Positions 18,351-26,889 of a stretch of 64,000 nucleotides of DNA are shown in pieces; the stretch's first letter is position 1; every line of letters starts with the position of its first letter. The position numbers were made by a program, and so were the translations under genes. Below the pieces are notes generated by a model. It saw nothing but the letters and a program-made list of their open reading frames with translations. It did not search any database and was not told the origin of the DNA. Location of the stretch: assembly GCF_002307495.1 (NCBI RefSeq), contig NZ_NTMR01000003.1, forward strand, positions 248,001 through 312,000, in the 5' to 3' direction. Origin of the DNA: Pseudomonas abyssi. Lineage in GTDB: Bacteria > Pseudomonadota > Gammaproteobacteria > Pseudomonadales > Pseudomonadaceae.

Positions 18351-19365
18351 AGAAGCGGGTAAGCGCCCGGCCAAGATGTCCAAGCTGGACAAGGCGGCCA
18401 TCTTTCTGCTCAGCCTGGGTGAGTCCGACGCTGCAGCCATCCTCAAGCACATGGGCCCCAAGGAAGTTCAACGGGTGGGTAGCGCCATGGCGGGCCTGCG
18501 CACCGTGCATCGTGAACAGGTGCAGGAGGTCATGGGCGACTTCATCGAGGTGGTCAGCGATCAGACCAGTCTGGGCGTTGGCGCGGACGGCTATATTCGC
18601 AGCATGCTGACTCAGGCCCTTGGCGAGGACAAGGCCAACAGTCTGGTTGACCGCATCCTGCTTGGCGGCAGCACCTCTGGCCTCGACAGTCTGAAGTGGA
18701 TGGAACCGCGGGCGGTGGCGGACGTCATTCGCTTCGAGCACCCGCAGATTCAGGCCATCGTGGTGGCCTATCTGGATCCGGACATGGCGGCCGAGGTGGT
18801 TGGATACTTCGATCACAAGGTTCGCCTGGACATTCTGCTGCGGGTTGCCGCACTCAACACCGTGCAACCCTCGGCGCTGAAAGAGCTCAACGAGATTCTG
18901 GAGAAGCAGTTCGCCGGTAACTCCAATACCTCGCGCGCCGCCATGGGCGGGGTCAAGCGTACCGCCGACATCATGAACTTCCTGGAGTCGAGCACCGAGT
19001 CGCAGTTGATCGAGGCCATCCGCGAGATGGACGAAGATCTCTCCTCGCGTATCGAAGACCTGATGTTTGTCTTCGACAACCTGGCCGAGGTCGACGACCG
19101 CGGGATTCAGGCGCTGCTGCGCGAAGTGTCCTCCGAGGTGTTGATCGTGGCGCTCAAGGGCGCGGACGATGCCATCAAGGACAAGATCTTCCGCAACATG
19201 TCCAAGCGCGCATCCGAGCTGTTGCAGGACGACCTCGAAGCCAAGGGGCCGGTACGCATCAGCGAGGTCGAAGCGGCGCAGAAGGAAATTCTCACTATTG
19301 CCCGCCGTATGGCCGACGCCGGCGAGATTGTGCTGGGCGGCAAGGGCGGCGAGGAAATGATCTGA
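18337..19365 (+). CDS. fliG: Flagellar motor switch protein FliG
   Basis: 342 residues. Very close to P. aeruginosa FliG across its length: LSKxDKAA-type start, GPKEVQRVGSAMAG, the EHPQ motif (RFEHPQIQAIVVAYL), and a C-terminal torque helix with conserved charges (LIEAIREMDEDLSSRIEDLMFVFDNLAEVDDRGIQALL). FliG is the rotor protein that meets the stator; here a PomAB-type stator is encoded about 12 kb downstream. It overlaps fliF by 14 bases. An alternative ATG at 18343 exists; 18337 has AAGGA eight bases upstream. Confidence 0.96.
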   Translation: MPMSEEAGKRPAKMSKLDKAAIFLLSLGESDAAAILKHMGPKEVQRVGSAMAGLRTVHREQVQEVMGDFIEVVSDQTSLGVGADGYIRSMLTQALGEDKANSLVDRILLGGSTSGLDSLKWMEPRAVADVIRFEHPQIQAIVVAYLDPDMAAEVVGYFDHKVRLDILLRVAALNTVQPSALKELNEILEKQFAGNSNTSRAAMGGVKRTADIMNFLESSTESQLIEAIREMDEDLSSRIEDLMFVFDNLAEVDDRGIQALLREVSSEVLIVALKGADDAIKDKIFRNMSKRASELLQDDLEAKGPVRISEVEAAQKEILTIARRMADAGEIVLGGKGGEEMI

Positions 19366-19419
19366 CGCGGTGGCCTGCAGTGGTATGCTGCCGTGGTTTT
19401 CAGAGCGGGGTAGGGTGCG

Positions 19420-20208
19420 ATGGCGCAAGTCAAAAGTGAGAGCGAGCTGCTGCGCAGCAGCGATGTGTCGGCGTTCAGTCGCTGGGATCTGCCCAGTTTT
19501 GATGAAGCACCGCATCAGGTTGCCCTGGAGCGTGAGGCGCCTGAGCCGCAAGAGCCTGAAGTAGAAGACGAACCTGAGATCGAGGTGGAGGAGGTCAAGC
19601 CCTTCACGGTCGAGGAGCTGGAGCAGATTCGTCAGGAAGCCTACAACGAAGGCTTTTCTACCGGCGAGAAAGACGGTTTTCACGCCGGCCAGTTGAAAGG
19701 CCAGCAGGAAGCGCGCAACGCTCTTGAGGCGCGGCTGGGGGAATTCGAACAGCTCATGGGCCAGTTGATGGCGCCGCTGCAGCAGCAGGACGAGTTGATC
19801 GAAGACATGCTGCTGGTGCTGCTCGAACATATGTTGCGCCAGTTGCTGCAGCGCGAGGTGCTGATTGACCGCTCGCAGGTGGTGACCGTTTTGCGTGGCG
19901 CGCTGAAGGCGCTGCCGGTCGGCGCAGAGAACATCCGTATCTACCTTCATCCAAGCGATTTCGATGCCATCAAGGCGCTGCGCGAGCGTCATGAGGAAAG
20001 CTGGCGGCTGCTGGAAGACGACAGCCTGATGCCCGGCGGCTGCCGGGTCGAGACCGAACACAGCCAAGTCGATGCCACCCTTGAGACCCGTCTGCAGCAG
20101 TTGCTTGAACAGCTGCAGGAACAGCACCGCGAGCAGCGCGCTCACCCCCCCGAACCAGACCTGCCGGTAACCGACGTGCAGCCGGCTGGCGATGACCCAG
20201 CGTCATGA
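19420..20208 (+). CDS. fliH: Flagellar assembly protein FliH (regulator of the FliI ATPase)
   Basis: 262 residues. The acidic N-terminal half (many Glu, about 25-60) is followed by the FliH core: [28 protein letters not shown] (a GxxxG-rich stretch typical of FliH) and a conserved C-terminal region [30 protein letters not shown]. FliH forms a peripheral stalk with FliI and FliN. Fifty-four bases separate it from fliG, and it overlaps fliI by 4 bases (ATGA). Confidence 0.93.
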   Translation: MAQVKSESELLRSSDVSAFSRWDLPSFDEAPHQVALEREAPEPQEPEVEDEPEIEVEEVKPFTVEELEQIRQEAYNEGFSTGEKDGFHAGQLKGQQEARNALEARLGEFEQLMGQLMAPLQQQDELIEDMLLVLLEHMLRQLLQREVLIDRSQVVTVLRGALKALPVGAENIRIYLHPSDFDAIKALRERHEESWRLLEDDSLMPGGCRVETEHSQVDATLETRLQQLLEQLQEQHREQRAHPPEPDLPVTDVQPAGDDPAS

Positions 20209-21557
20209 GTCGCCCCGAGCGCATCAGCTTTGCGCGGCGCTTGTCGCGCTACCAACCCGCCCTTCAACTGCCGACTCAGCCGGTCGTCGAGGGCCGGCTG
20301 ATCCGTATGGTCGGCTTGACCCTGGAAGCCGAAGGGTGCAAGGCGCCGGTGGGCAGCCGCTGCCTGGTGATCAGCGAAACCGCGCAGGGGCAGAGTCAGA
20401 TCGAAGCCGAAGTCATGGGGTTTGCCGGCCACAAGGTTTACCTGATGCCGGTGGATCGGCTGGAAGGGCTGCAGCCTGGTGCCCGTGTGGTGCCCTCCGC
20501 TGGCGGGGGTAAACTGCCGATGGGCGCAGCTATGCTGGGGCGTGTGGTGGACGGCATTGGCCGTCCGCTGGATGGCAAGGGCAGTTTTGCCGCCGATGAC
20601 TGGGTCGATCTCAATGGCCCGACCATCAATCCGCTCAAGCGTCACCCGATTGAAGAGCCGCTGGATGTCGGCATTCGCTCGATCAACAGTTTGCTCACTG
20701 TTGGGCGTGGCCAACGTCTGGGGCTATTCGCCGGCAGTGGCGTGGGCAAGAGTATGCTGCTTGGCATGATGACCCGCTTTACCGATGCCGATATCACCAT
20801 CGTGGGGCTGGTTGGCGAGCGGGGGCGAGAGGTTAAGGAATTTATCGAGCAGATCCTCGGTGAGAAGGGGATGGCTCGCTCGGTAGTGGTCGCCTCGCCG
20901 GCCGATGACGCCCCCTTGATGCGTTTACGTGCGGCAATGTACTGCACGCGTATTGCCGAGTACTTCCGCGATCAGGGCAAGAATGTGTTGCTGCTGATGG
21001 ATTCACTGACGCGTTTTGCCCAGGCCCAGCGCGAGATTGCCCTCGCCATCGGTGAGCCGCCGGCCACCAAGGGCTATCCGCCGTCGGTGTTTGCCAAGCT
21101 GCCGCAACTGGTCGAGAGGGCCGGTAACGCCGAACAGGGCGGTGGCTCGATTACCGCGTTTTACACCGTGTTATCCGAGGGCGACGATCAGCAGGACCCG
21201 ATCGCCGATGCATCGCGCGCGATTCTGGACGGTCACGTGGTGCTGTCCCGGCGCCTGGCTGAAGAGGGCCACTACCCGGCGATTGATATCGAAGCCTCGA
21301 TCAGCCGCGCCATGCCGCAGATTGTCTCGCCAGAGCAGTTGCAAAAGGCGCAGCTGTTCAAGCAGTTGTACGCCCGCTATCAGCAAAGCCGCGACCTGAT
21401 CAGTGTAGGCGCCTACGCCGCTGGCTCCGATCCGTTGACCGACAAGGCGATGGAAAAAATGCCGGCGATGCAGGCGTTTCTGCAGCAGGGCTTGCAGGTC
21501 AGTGTCAATCTGAGCGACAGCCAAAGTGGGCTGGAGCAGACTCTGAGCAATGAGTGA
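20205..21557 (+). CDS. fliI: Flagellum-specific ATPase FliI
   Basis: 450 residues. F1-ATPase beta-like: Walker A GSGVGKS (in [14 protein letters not shown]), Walker [43 protein letters not shown], and the C-terminal [16 protein letters not shown]. It energises export of flagellar substrates through the type III gate (FlhB, FliPQR). It is coupled to fliH (4-base overlap) and fliJ (8-base overlap). Confidence 0.97.
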   Translation: MSRPERISFARRLSRYQPALQLPTQPVVEGRLIRMVGLTLEAEGCKAPVGSRCLVISETAQGQSQIEAEVMGFAGHKVYLMPVDRLEGLQPGARVVPSAGGGKLPMGAAMLGRVVDGIGRPLDGKGSFAADDWVDLNGPTINPLKRHPIEEPLDVGIRSINSLLTVGRGQRLGLFAGSGVGKSMLLGMMTRFTDADITIVGLVGERGREVKEFIEQILGEKGMARSVVVASPADDAPLMRLRAAMYCTRIAEYFRDQGKNVLLLMDSLTRFAQAQREIALAIGEPPATKGYPPSVFAKLPQLVERAGNAEQGGGSITAFYTVLSEGDDQQDPIADASRAILDGHVVLSRRLAEEGHYPAIDIEASISRAMPQIVSPEQLQKAQLFKQLYARYQQSRDLISVGAYAAGSDPLTDKAMEKMPAMQAFLQQGLQVSVNLSDSQSGLEQTLSNE

Positions 21558-22005
21558 AAGCCGCATTCGCCGTCTGGCGCCGGTGGTGGATATGGCGCTG
21601 GAGGAGGAGCGCAAGGCCGCGGCGATGCTGGGGCAGTGTCAGCAGCAGCTTGACGATGCCAGCGCGCGCCTGCGCGATCTGGAGTATTACAGCAGCGAGT
21701 ACGCCAAAGGCTGGGCGCAGCGCGGTGCCCAGGGGGTCGGGCGTGACTGGCTGATGAACTATCAGCGCTTCATGGCGCAGATGGAGGTAGCCATTGAGCA
21801 ACAACGGCAGACCGTCACCTGGCATGGCCAGAGTATCGAGCGGGCGCGGGAGAACTGGCGGCAGCGTTACCAGCGGCTGGAAGCGCTGCGCAAGCTGATT
21901 GAAAAGTATCGCCAGGAGGCGCAAGCCAGAGCGGACAAGCAGGAGCAGAAACTGCTTGATGAGTTGTCGCAGCGAGCCCACGCGCAACGCACAAATAATC
22001 CCTGA
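21550..22005 (+). CDS. fliJ: Flagellar export chaperone FliJ
   Basis: 151 residues, almost entirely coiled-coil helix: [40 protein letters not shown] and the C-terminal [30 protein letters not shown]. FliJ is the gamma-like stalk within the FliI hexamer and interacts with FlhA. It overlaps fliI by 8 bases. Sequence is weakly conserved in the family, but position and structure make the call firm. Confidence 0.9.
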   Translation: MSESRIRRLAPVVDMALEEERKAAAMLGQCQQQLDDASARLRDLEYYSSEYAKGWAQRGAQGVGRDWLMNYQRFMAQMEVAIEQQRQTVTWHGQSIERARENWRQRYQRLEALRKLIEKYRQEAQARADKQEQKLLDELSQRAHAQRTNNP

Positions 22006-22070
22006 CAGGCACCGGACCCTGTGCTACAAAACAGTGTGTAGGTGATCGCACAAACTGACAGGGAGAACTC

Positions 22071-22376
22071 ATGTCGATCCAGGCGTCCATGTCTGCTGAC
22101 AGCCAGATACTGACCATTAACGTCAAGGGCCGGTTTGATTTTGGCGCGCATCAGGCGTTTCGCAGCGCCTATGAGCGCAGCGGCCTCACCCCCCGCCAGT
22201 ATGTGGTTGATTTGCACGAAACTGACTATATCGACAGCTCGGCGCTGGGCATGCTGTTATTGCTGCGCGACCACGCCGGTGGTGACAGCGCCGATATCCG
22301 TATCGTTCATTGCAATCCGGATGTACGCAAGGTGCTGAGCATCTCCAACTTCGAACAGCTGTTCAGCATCGAGTAA
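22071..22376 (+). CDS. hsbA: STAS-domain anti-sigma factor antagonist (HsbA-like)
   Basis: 101 residues, a single STAS domain. The motif ETDYIDSSALGMLLLLRDHAG carries the Ser that is phosphorylated in SpoIIAA-type antagonists (Ser after Asp in DSSALG). SD AGGGAG precedes the ATG. In P. aeruginosa the homologous HsbA is controlled by HsbR and binds FlgM or HsbD, linking the HptB phosphorelay to motility versus biofilm. Here it sits between fliJ and an HsbR-like gene, which matches the arrangement in several non-aeruginosa Pseudomonas. Confidence 0.85.
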   Translation: MSIQASMSADSQILTINVKGRFDFGAHQAFRSAYERSGLTPRQYVVDLHETDYIDSSALGMLLLLRDHAGGDSADIRIVHCNPDVRKVLSISNFEQLFSIE

Positions 22377-22379
22377 GGC

Positions 22380-24113
22380 ATGCGGTCCGAGGGCGCGCTT
22401 CCCCGACCGGTCGACCCCGAGGCGGCGCCCCTGCTGGTACTGGTTGCCGATGACAATCCGACCGATAGATTGATTCTCGGGCGTCTGGTCGAGCGCCTTG
22501 GTCACCGGGTCTGTCTGGCTGAAGAGGGCAAACAGGCGGTGAGCCTGTTCGTCGAGCGGCAGCCTGACATCGTCCTGCTGGATGCGCTGATGCCGGTCAT
22601 GGACGGGTTTGAGGCGGCGCGACAGATCAAGCAACGAGCCGGTGAAGATCTGGTACCGGTGATATTTCTGACCAGCCTGACCGAAACCGACGCCTTGGTG
22701 AAATGCCTTGAGGCCGGCGGTGACGACTTTCTGACCAAGCCCTACAACCCCGTCATTCTGCAAGCCAAGATTCGCGCCTTTCGGCGCATGCGCGAGATGC
22801 ATCAGACCTTGCAAAGTCAGCGCGATGTCATCGCCGGTCAGCATGCCAGCCTGGTGCGAGACCAGGAGCTGGCCAAAATCATCTTTGACCGGGTCGCCCA
22901 CTCGGGCTCTCTCAGTGATAACAGCCTGCGCTATCTGCAGTCGGCCTACGCCATGTTCAATGGCGATATTCTTCTGGCGGCGCACCGTCCTTCCGGCGAG
23001 ATGCATCTGCTGCTTGGTGATTTCACCGGCCATGGGTTGTCGGCTGCCATTGGTGCCATGCCGCTGGCCGAAGTGTTCTACGCCATGACCAGCAAGGGCT
23101 ATGCGCTGCGCGATATTCTGCTGGAACTCAATAGTAAGCTCGCGACCATTTTGCCGGTTGGCATCTTCTGTTGCGCGGTGCTGATCGAGGTAAACCCGAC
23201 CAAGGGCCTGGTCGAGATCTGGAATGGTGGTTTGCCGGACGTGATGATTCTTGGTCGGCAGGGCGAGTTGCTTGAGCGAGTAACCTCAACCAACCTGCCC
23301 CTGGGCGTGGCCAGCCGCGAACGTTTCAGTCCGGATCCGAAGGTGCTGGTCATGCACCCTGGCGAGCGACTGCTGTGCTGGACCGACGGCGTCATCGAAA
23401 CCCGCAACGGCGCCGGTCAGCTGTTTGGTGATGCCGGTGTGCTGCGAGTTATTGACGCCCACAAGGGTGAGCCAGAGCAGGTATTTGATGGCTTGCTGAG
23501 TGCTCTGTCGCAATTTCATGGTAGCCCGGAAGACGATGTCAGCTTGCTGCAGGTGGTGATGCCCGAGCGTGACCACTTGCCGGCGCCGCAGCCTCAGCCG
23601 CTGACGGCTGCCATGGATGCGCAGCAGGACTGGCGACTTAGCTACACCTTTCGGGCGCAGGCCATTCGCGGTCAGAACCCGTTGCCTTTCATTTTGCAGA
23701 AGCTGTTGAGCGTGGCTGGCTTGCGGGCTAGAGCCGGCGCACTGTTCACTGTGCTCAGTGAGCTGTACAGCAATGCGCTGGAGCATGGCCTGCTGCGCCT
23801 GGACTCGGCCTGGAAGCAGGACTCCGATGGTTTCGCGCTCTACTATCAGGAGCGCAGCGCTCGGTTGCAGGCGCTGGAAGACGGCTGGATCTGTCTGACC
23901 ATTGATCATCGGCCTGATGTGCAGGGCGGCGAGTTGGTGTTGACTTGTGAAGACAGTGGTGCCGGATTCTCGACGGTGAGGTCTGCGGCCGATTATGCCG
24001 GCCGCGGGCTGGCTCTGGTCGCCGCATTAGCCGACGAGTTGGCATTCAGCGAACAGGGCAGTCGGGTCAGGGTGGTCTTCCGTTGGCAGCTTGGGCATAC
24101 TCCCGAGGCTTGA
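22380..24113 (+). CDS. hsbR: HsbR-like response regulator: receiver, PP2C phosphatase and HATPase domains
   Basis: 577 residues. Receiver domain (about 15-140) with acidic pair VADDN, phospho-acceptor D68 (VLLDALMPVMDG) and LTKPY; a linker helix; SpoIIE/PP2C phosphatase domain (about 195-395, LLGDFTGHGLSAAIGAMP, LLCWTDGVIETRN, EDDVSLLQV); and a C-terminal HATPase/anti-sigma kinase domain (about 440-570, SELYSNALEHG, CEDSGAGFS, GRGLALV). It therefore has both phosphatase and kinase modules for the STAS protein encoded 3 bases upstream. HptB (next gene) should feed the receiver. The stop codon is immediately followed by a minimal family-1 repeat. Confidence 0.88.
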   Translation: MRSEGALPRPVDPEAAPLLVLVADDNPTDRLILGRLVERLGHRVCLAEEGKQAVSLFVERQPDIVLLDALMPVMDGFEAARQIKQRAGEDLVPVIFLTSLTETDALVKCLEAGGDDFLTKPYNPVILQAKIRAFRRMREMHQTLQSQRDVIAGQHASLVRDQELAKIIFDRVAHSGSLSDNSLRYLQSAYAMFNGDILLAAHRPSGEMHLLLGDFTGHGLSAAIGAMPLAEVFYAMTSKGYALRDILLELNSKLATILPVGIFCCAVLIEVNPTKGLVEIWNGGLPDVMILGRQGELLERVTSTNLPLGVASRERFSPDPKVLVMHPGERLLCWTDGVIETRNGAGQLFGDAGVLRVIDAHKGEPEQVFDGLLSALSQFHGSPEDDVSLLQVVMPERDHLPAPQPQPLTAAMDAQQDWRLSYTFRAQAIRGQNPLPFILQKLLSVAGLRARAGALFTVLSELYSNALEHGLLRLDSAWKQDSDGFALYYQERSARLQALEDGWICLTIDHRPDVQGGELVLTCEDSGAGFSTVRSAADYAGRGLALVAALADELAFSEQGSRVRVVFRWQLGHTPEA

Positions 24114-24165
24114 TGAAGCACTGATCAATTCCGCTCGCCATGCCGAATGAATCCAGTGTCTCCTC
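24114..24165. repeat. Minimal, decayed copy of repeat family 1
   Basis: Starts on the base after the hsbR TGA. Left end GAAGCACTGATCAATTCCG, right end CGAATGAATCCAGTGTCTCC; the two are imperfect inverted repeats and match the arms of the copy after fleR. It lies in the 86-base gap before hptB. Confidence 0.6.
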
Positions 24166-24199
24166 AACAGGATCAGGACTAAAAGGAGAGTCGCAGGCG

Positions 24200-24535
24200 A
24201 TGTCAGAGTCCTTGCAAGATGTGAATCCAGCTGTGCTGCAAGCGCTGCGTGAATTGATGCAGGACGACTATGCGTTGTTGCTGGACACCTTCCAGGGCGA
24301 TGCCGACCTGCGGTTGCGGCAATTGCGTGAGGCGCTGCAGGCCGATGACATGGACGCGTTTCGCCAGGCCGCGCATAGCTTCAAGGGCAGCTGTGGCAAT
24401 ATGGGCGCTGCGGCTCTGGAGCAGGCCTGCCTCGAAGCTGAAGCCGCCGGGTTGGCCGGCGATAGCGCTGAAGCCGCCAAAGCGCTGACGGTGATTGAAC
24501 AAGCGTTTGTCAGGTTGAAGCCCCTGCTGCACTGA
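24200..24535 (+). CDS. hptB: HPt phosphotransfer protein (HptB-like)
   Basis: 111 residues from the ATG at 24200; an earlier in-frame ATG at 24140 lies within the repeat and gives an unrelated leader. Four-helix HPt domain with the phospho-histidine H59 in RQAAHSFKGSCGNMGA. In P. aeruginosa HptB passes phosphate from hybrid kinases to HsbR, which sets the state of HsbA. The order hsbA-hsbR-hptB matches PA3347-PA3346-PA3345, but it is embedded in the fli cluster instead of beside flgM. The two possible ribosome sites (AGGAG 11 bases away, AGGCG closer) leave the start slightly open. Confidence 0.83.
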   Translation: MSESLQDVNPAVLQALRELMQDDYALLLDTFQGDADLRLRQLREALQADDMDAFRQAAHSFKGSCGNMGAAALEQACLEAEAAGLAGDSAEAAKALTVIEQAFVRLKPLLH

Positions 24536-24559
24536 ATCTTCCCCCTTGTTTGGGCAAAT

Positions 24560-24575
24560 TGGCCCAAGCCTTGCA
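24560..24575 (+). promoter_or_regulatory. Sigma-54 promoter of fliK
   Basis: TGGCCC-AAGCC-TTGCA with GG-N10-GC spacing; one mismatch in the -24 box. It lies 49 bases before the fliK ATG. Confidence 0.78.
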
Positions 24576-24623
24576 AAAGATCTTGCGTACCCTTGACCGA
24601 GTCCTTCGGGTGGAGATCTTGTC

Positions 24624-26057
24624 ATGCCTATTGGGCAAAACCTGCTGGCGCTGTTCAATGCCGATTTTTCTCGTGATGGCTTTTCTGCGTTTGCCTCAGG
24701 CAAGGCGGTAAGCGCTGATCCTGACGCTGTTGCGGCGTTCTCTGCGGTTCTGGCCGAGCAGACTCCGGCCGATCTGGATGCGTTGATGGCCCAGCTCAAC
24801 GCCGCCGTTGAGACCGAGGCCGGTGTGGCAGACCCGGCCGTGGAGGTTGCCGCCAGCGGCAAGGAATTGCCGGCTGATGTGGCCTCCTGGCTGACCCAGC
24901 TGGCGCAATTGCTGCAGCCACAAACAACCGCTACCAGCACCGAGGTCCCGGAGCCTGGCGCTGAGCCGACTGCTGAGCAGAGCACGGATGACTCGGTGCT
25001 GGCCGGTATCAGTCAGCAGTGGCAGCGTTGGTTGGCGCAGTTGCCCGCTGACACGCCACCCGCCGAAGCGGCGCAAGCTGGCGCGGCCCCGATGGCTGGG
25101 GCGCCTGTCTCTGCCGCAGCGGCTGATGCCCGGAATGCGGCGCCTGCCACTGTCCTGACTGAAACCGATACAGACGTCGAAGCAGCAAACGGCTCGCGTG
25201 GTGGCGTTGCGTTGTCGGAGCTGGTGTCGCAACTTCGGGCTGCCTTGCGTAGCGCCGAGGGTGCCGCTGCCGAGAGCGCGCAGGGAAGTACGCAAACGGC
25301 AGCGCAGACCGCTCGCTCCTCAGGTGATACGGCCGCACCGATGGATGCTGCCCAGCGACAGGCAGCGCTGCAGGACAGCAGTCAGACCCTGCAGCGGCTG
25401 CAGGCCAGCGCGCCGCAGGCGGTGGATGAGGGGGGGCTGGCACGCTTGGTGGAAAAGCTCGAATCCCGGTTGGGCGCGGGCAATGCGCGCAGTGACGCCG
25501 ATGCGACTGATCTGAGCAAGAGCAGTGCCGTTACGCAGATGCAGCAGGCTGGCCAGAGCGCGCTCAGCGCACGGCCGGTCACTGCGCCGCTGCAGAGCCT
25601 GGGGGTGCCGATGGGGCAGCCCGGCTGGAGCGAGGCGGTGGTCAACAAGGTCATGTGGATGTCGAGCCAGAATGTGCAGTCGGTCGAGATCCAGCTTGAT
25701 CCGGCCGAGCTGGGGCCGCTGGAGATCAAGATCCAGACTCGCGGACAAGAGCACCAGGTGCAGTTCGTCAGCCAGAATGCCGGTGTTCGCGATGCCCTGG
25801 AGGGACAGATGTTCCGCCTGCGCGAGATGTTTACCCAGCAGGGTGTGGGGCAGCTGGACGTGAATGTCTCTGACGGCTCGTCACAGCAGCGTCAGTCTGA
25901 TGGCGGCCTGCTGGCCCAGGGTGATGGCCGTGGCGGTGAGCGCGGCAACGGGAGCACTGGGCTGGGAGCCGAGGCCGCCGATACCACTGCCTCGGCGAGC
26001 GATGTCTCGGCCCAAGCGCTGCTGGCGCACGCCCGGCTGGTCGATTACTACGCCTGA
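24624..26057 (+). CDS. fliK: Flagellar hook-length control protein FliK
   Basis: 477 residues. A long low-complexity N-terminal region (about 1-320; Ala, Gln, Thr, Glu) acts as the molecular ruler or secretion part, followed by the conserved C-terminal Flg_hook domain (about 330-420): VNKVMWMSSQNVQSVEIQLDPAELGPLEIKIQTRGQEHQVQFVSQNAGVRDALEGQMFRLREMF. The C-domain interacts with FlhB to switch export from hook to filament substrates. It has its own sigma-54 motif upstream. A family-1 repeat lies about 65 bases downstream. Confidence 0.93.
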   Translation: MPIGQNLLALFNADFSRDGFSAFASGKAVSADPDAVAAFSAVLAEQTPADLDALMAQLNAAVETEAGVADPAVEVAASGKELPADVASWLTQLAQLLQPQTTATSTEVPEPGAEPTAEQSTDDSVLAGISQQWQRWLAQLPADTPPAEAAQAGAAPMAGAPVSAAAADARNAAPATVLTETDTDVEAANGSRGGVALSELVSQLRAALRSAEGAAAESAQGSTQTAAQTARSSGDTAAPMDAAQRQAALQDSSQTLQRLQASAPQAVDEGGLARLVEKLESRLGAGNARSDADATDLSKSSAVTQMQQAGQSALSARPVTAPLQSLGVPMGQPGWSEAVVNKVMWMSSQNVQSVEIQLDPAELGPLEIKIQTRGQEHQVQFVSQNAGVRDALEGQMFRLREMFTQQGVGQLDVNVSDGSSQQRQSDGGLLAQGDGRGGERGNGSTGLGAEAADTTASASDVSAQALLAHARLVDYYA

Positions 26058-26122
26058 GTCCCGCCTGCCGCACCGTCCGGTGCGGCAAAGACATTTTTCG
26101 TTCCAGCCAGTATCCTATGCTT

Positions 26123-26213
26123 GGGAATTGCTGATTGATTCCGCATGCCCTCTGGCGTTCAGGCCCGGCCTGTGCGCCCCGTAGGCCGCGGTGAACTGAT
26201 CAGTGCTTTCCTT
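26123..26213. repeat. Intermediate-length copy of repeat family 1
   Basis: Left end GGAATTGCTGATTGATTCCG then CATGCCCTCTGGCGTTCAGG; right end AACTGATCAGTGCTTTCC. Terminal inverted repeats match the other copies. The inside keeps the GGCGTTCAGGC...GCCTGTGCGCC hairpin and the CGCCCCGTAGG stretch seen in the 268-bp copy but lacks its second hairpin module. Confidence 0.75.
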
Positions 26214-26308
26214 GGTTCATGGAGCGCTGCTCCCTACTGCTTGCCTGCTGAGGCCCGCAGCGTTGAACTGCATATCCGTGGGTGTCGGGCGTGCTACAGC
26301 GTGATGAC

Positions 26309-26324
26309 TGGCACGCTCAATGCA
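26309..26324 (+). promoter_or_regulatory. Sigma-54 promoter of fliLMNOPQR-flhB
   Basis: TGGCAC-GCTCA-ATGCA; perfect -24 and GG-N10-GC spacing with one -12 mismatch. It lies 50 bases before the fliL ATG. Confidence 0.72.
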
Positions 26325-26373
26325 TCTGGCATGGTTATCGGCGGCCGTAAGGCCCGAATGACGGAATATTGGC

Positions 26374-26880
26374 ATGGCGAAACAATCTGCAAAGTCCGAC
26401 GACGACGCACAGGAAAAACCGGCCAAGGGCCGCAAGAAGCTATTCATTTTGCTTGGCATCGGCTTGTTGGCGCTGTTGCTGTCGGCGGGCGGCGTGGCCT
26501 TCTTTCTGCTCAAAGACGATGAGACGCTAGAGGAAACCGAGCCGGCTGAGCCCGTCAAGCAGGTGGCTCTGTATCAGCCACTGGACCCGGCCTTTGTGGT
26601 CAATTACGCAGCCGGTGGTCGACAGCGCTACATGCAGGTCAGCGTTGTGCTGATGGGGCGTGATGCTGAAGGCATGGCCAAGCTCAACCAGCATTTGCCG
26701 TTGATTCGCAATCAACTGGTGATGCTGTTTGGCAGCGAAGAATTTGAGGCACTGGCAACGCCCGAGGGCAAAGAGGCGCTGCGCGAAAAGGCCAGCCTGG
26801 CCGTCAAGTCGTTGCTGGAGAAAGAAGTCGGTGACCCGGTCATCGAGTCGGTGCTGTTTACCAACCTGGTTCTGCAATAG
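26374..26880 (+). CDS. fliL: Flagellar basal body-associated protein FliL
   Basis: 168 residues. A short charged cytoplasmic start (KSDDDAQEKPAKGRKK) is followed by one membrane segment (about 24-47, LFILLGIGLLALLLSAGGVAFFLL) and a periplasmic stomatin-like FliL domain (YMQVSVVLMGRDAEGMAKLNQHLPLIRNQLVMLFG). FliL surrounds and supports the stator units. It is the first gene of the fliL-flhB operon; fliM follows after 9 bases. No strong ribosome site precedes the ATG. Confidence 0.93.
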   Translation: MAKQSAKSDDDAQEKPAKGRKKLFILLGIGLLALLLSAGGVAFFLLKDDETLEETEPAEPVKQVALYQPLDPAFVVNYAAGGRQRYMQVSVVLMGRDAEGMAKLNQHLPLIRNQLVMLFGSEEFEALATPEGKEALREKASLAVKSLLEKEVGDPVIESVLFTNLVLQ

Positions 26881-26889
26881 GACATAGTC

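Noticed and set aside
18334-20145. Long minus-strand reading frame (about 600 codons) opposite fliG-fliH
   Set aside because: It spans two established genes and their gap, and the composition follows their third codon positions; no start signal.
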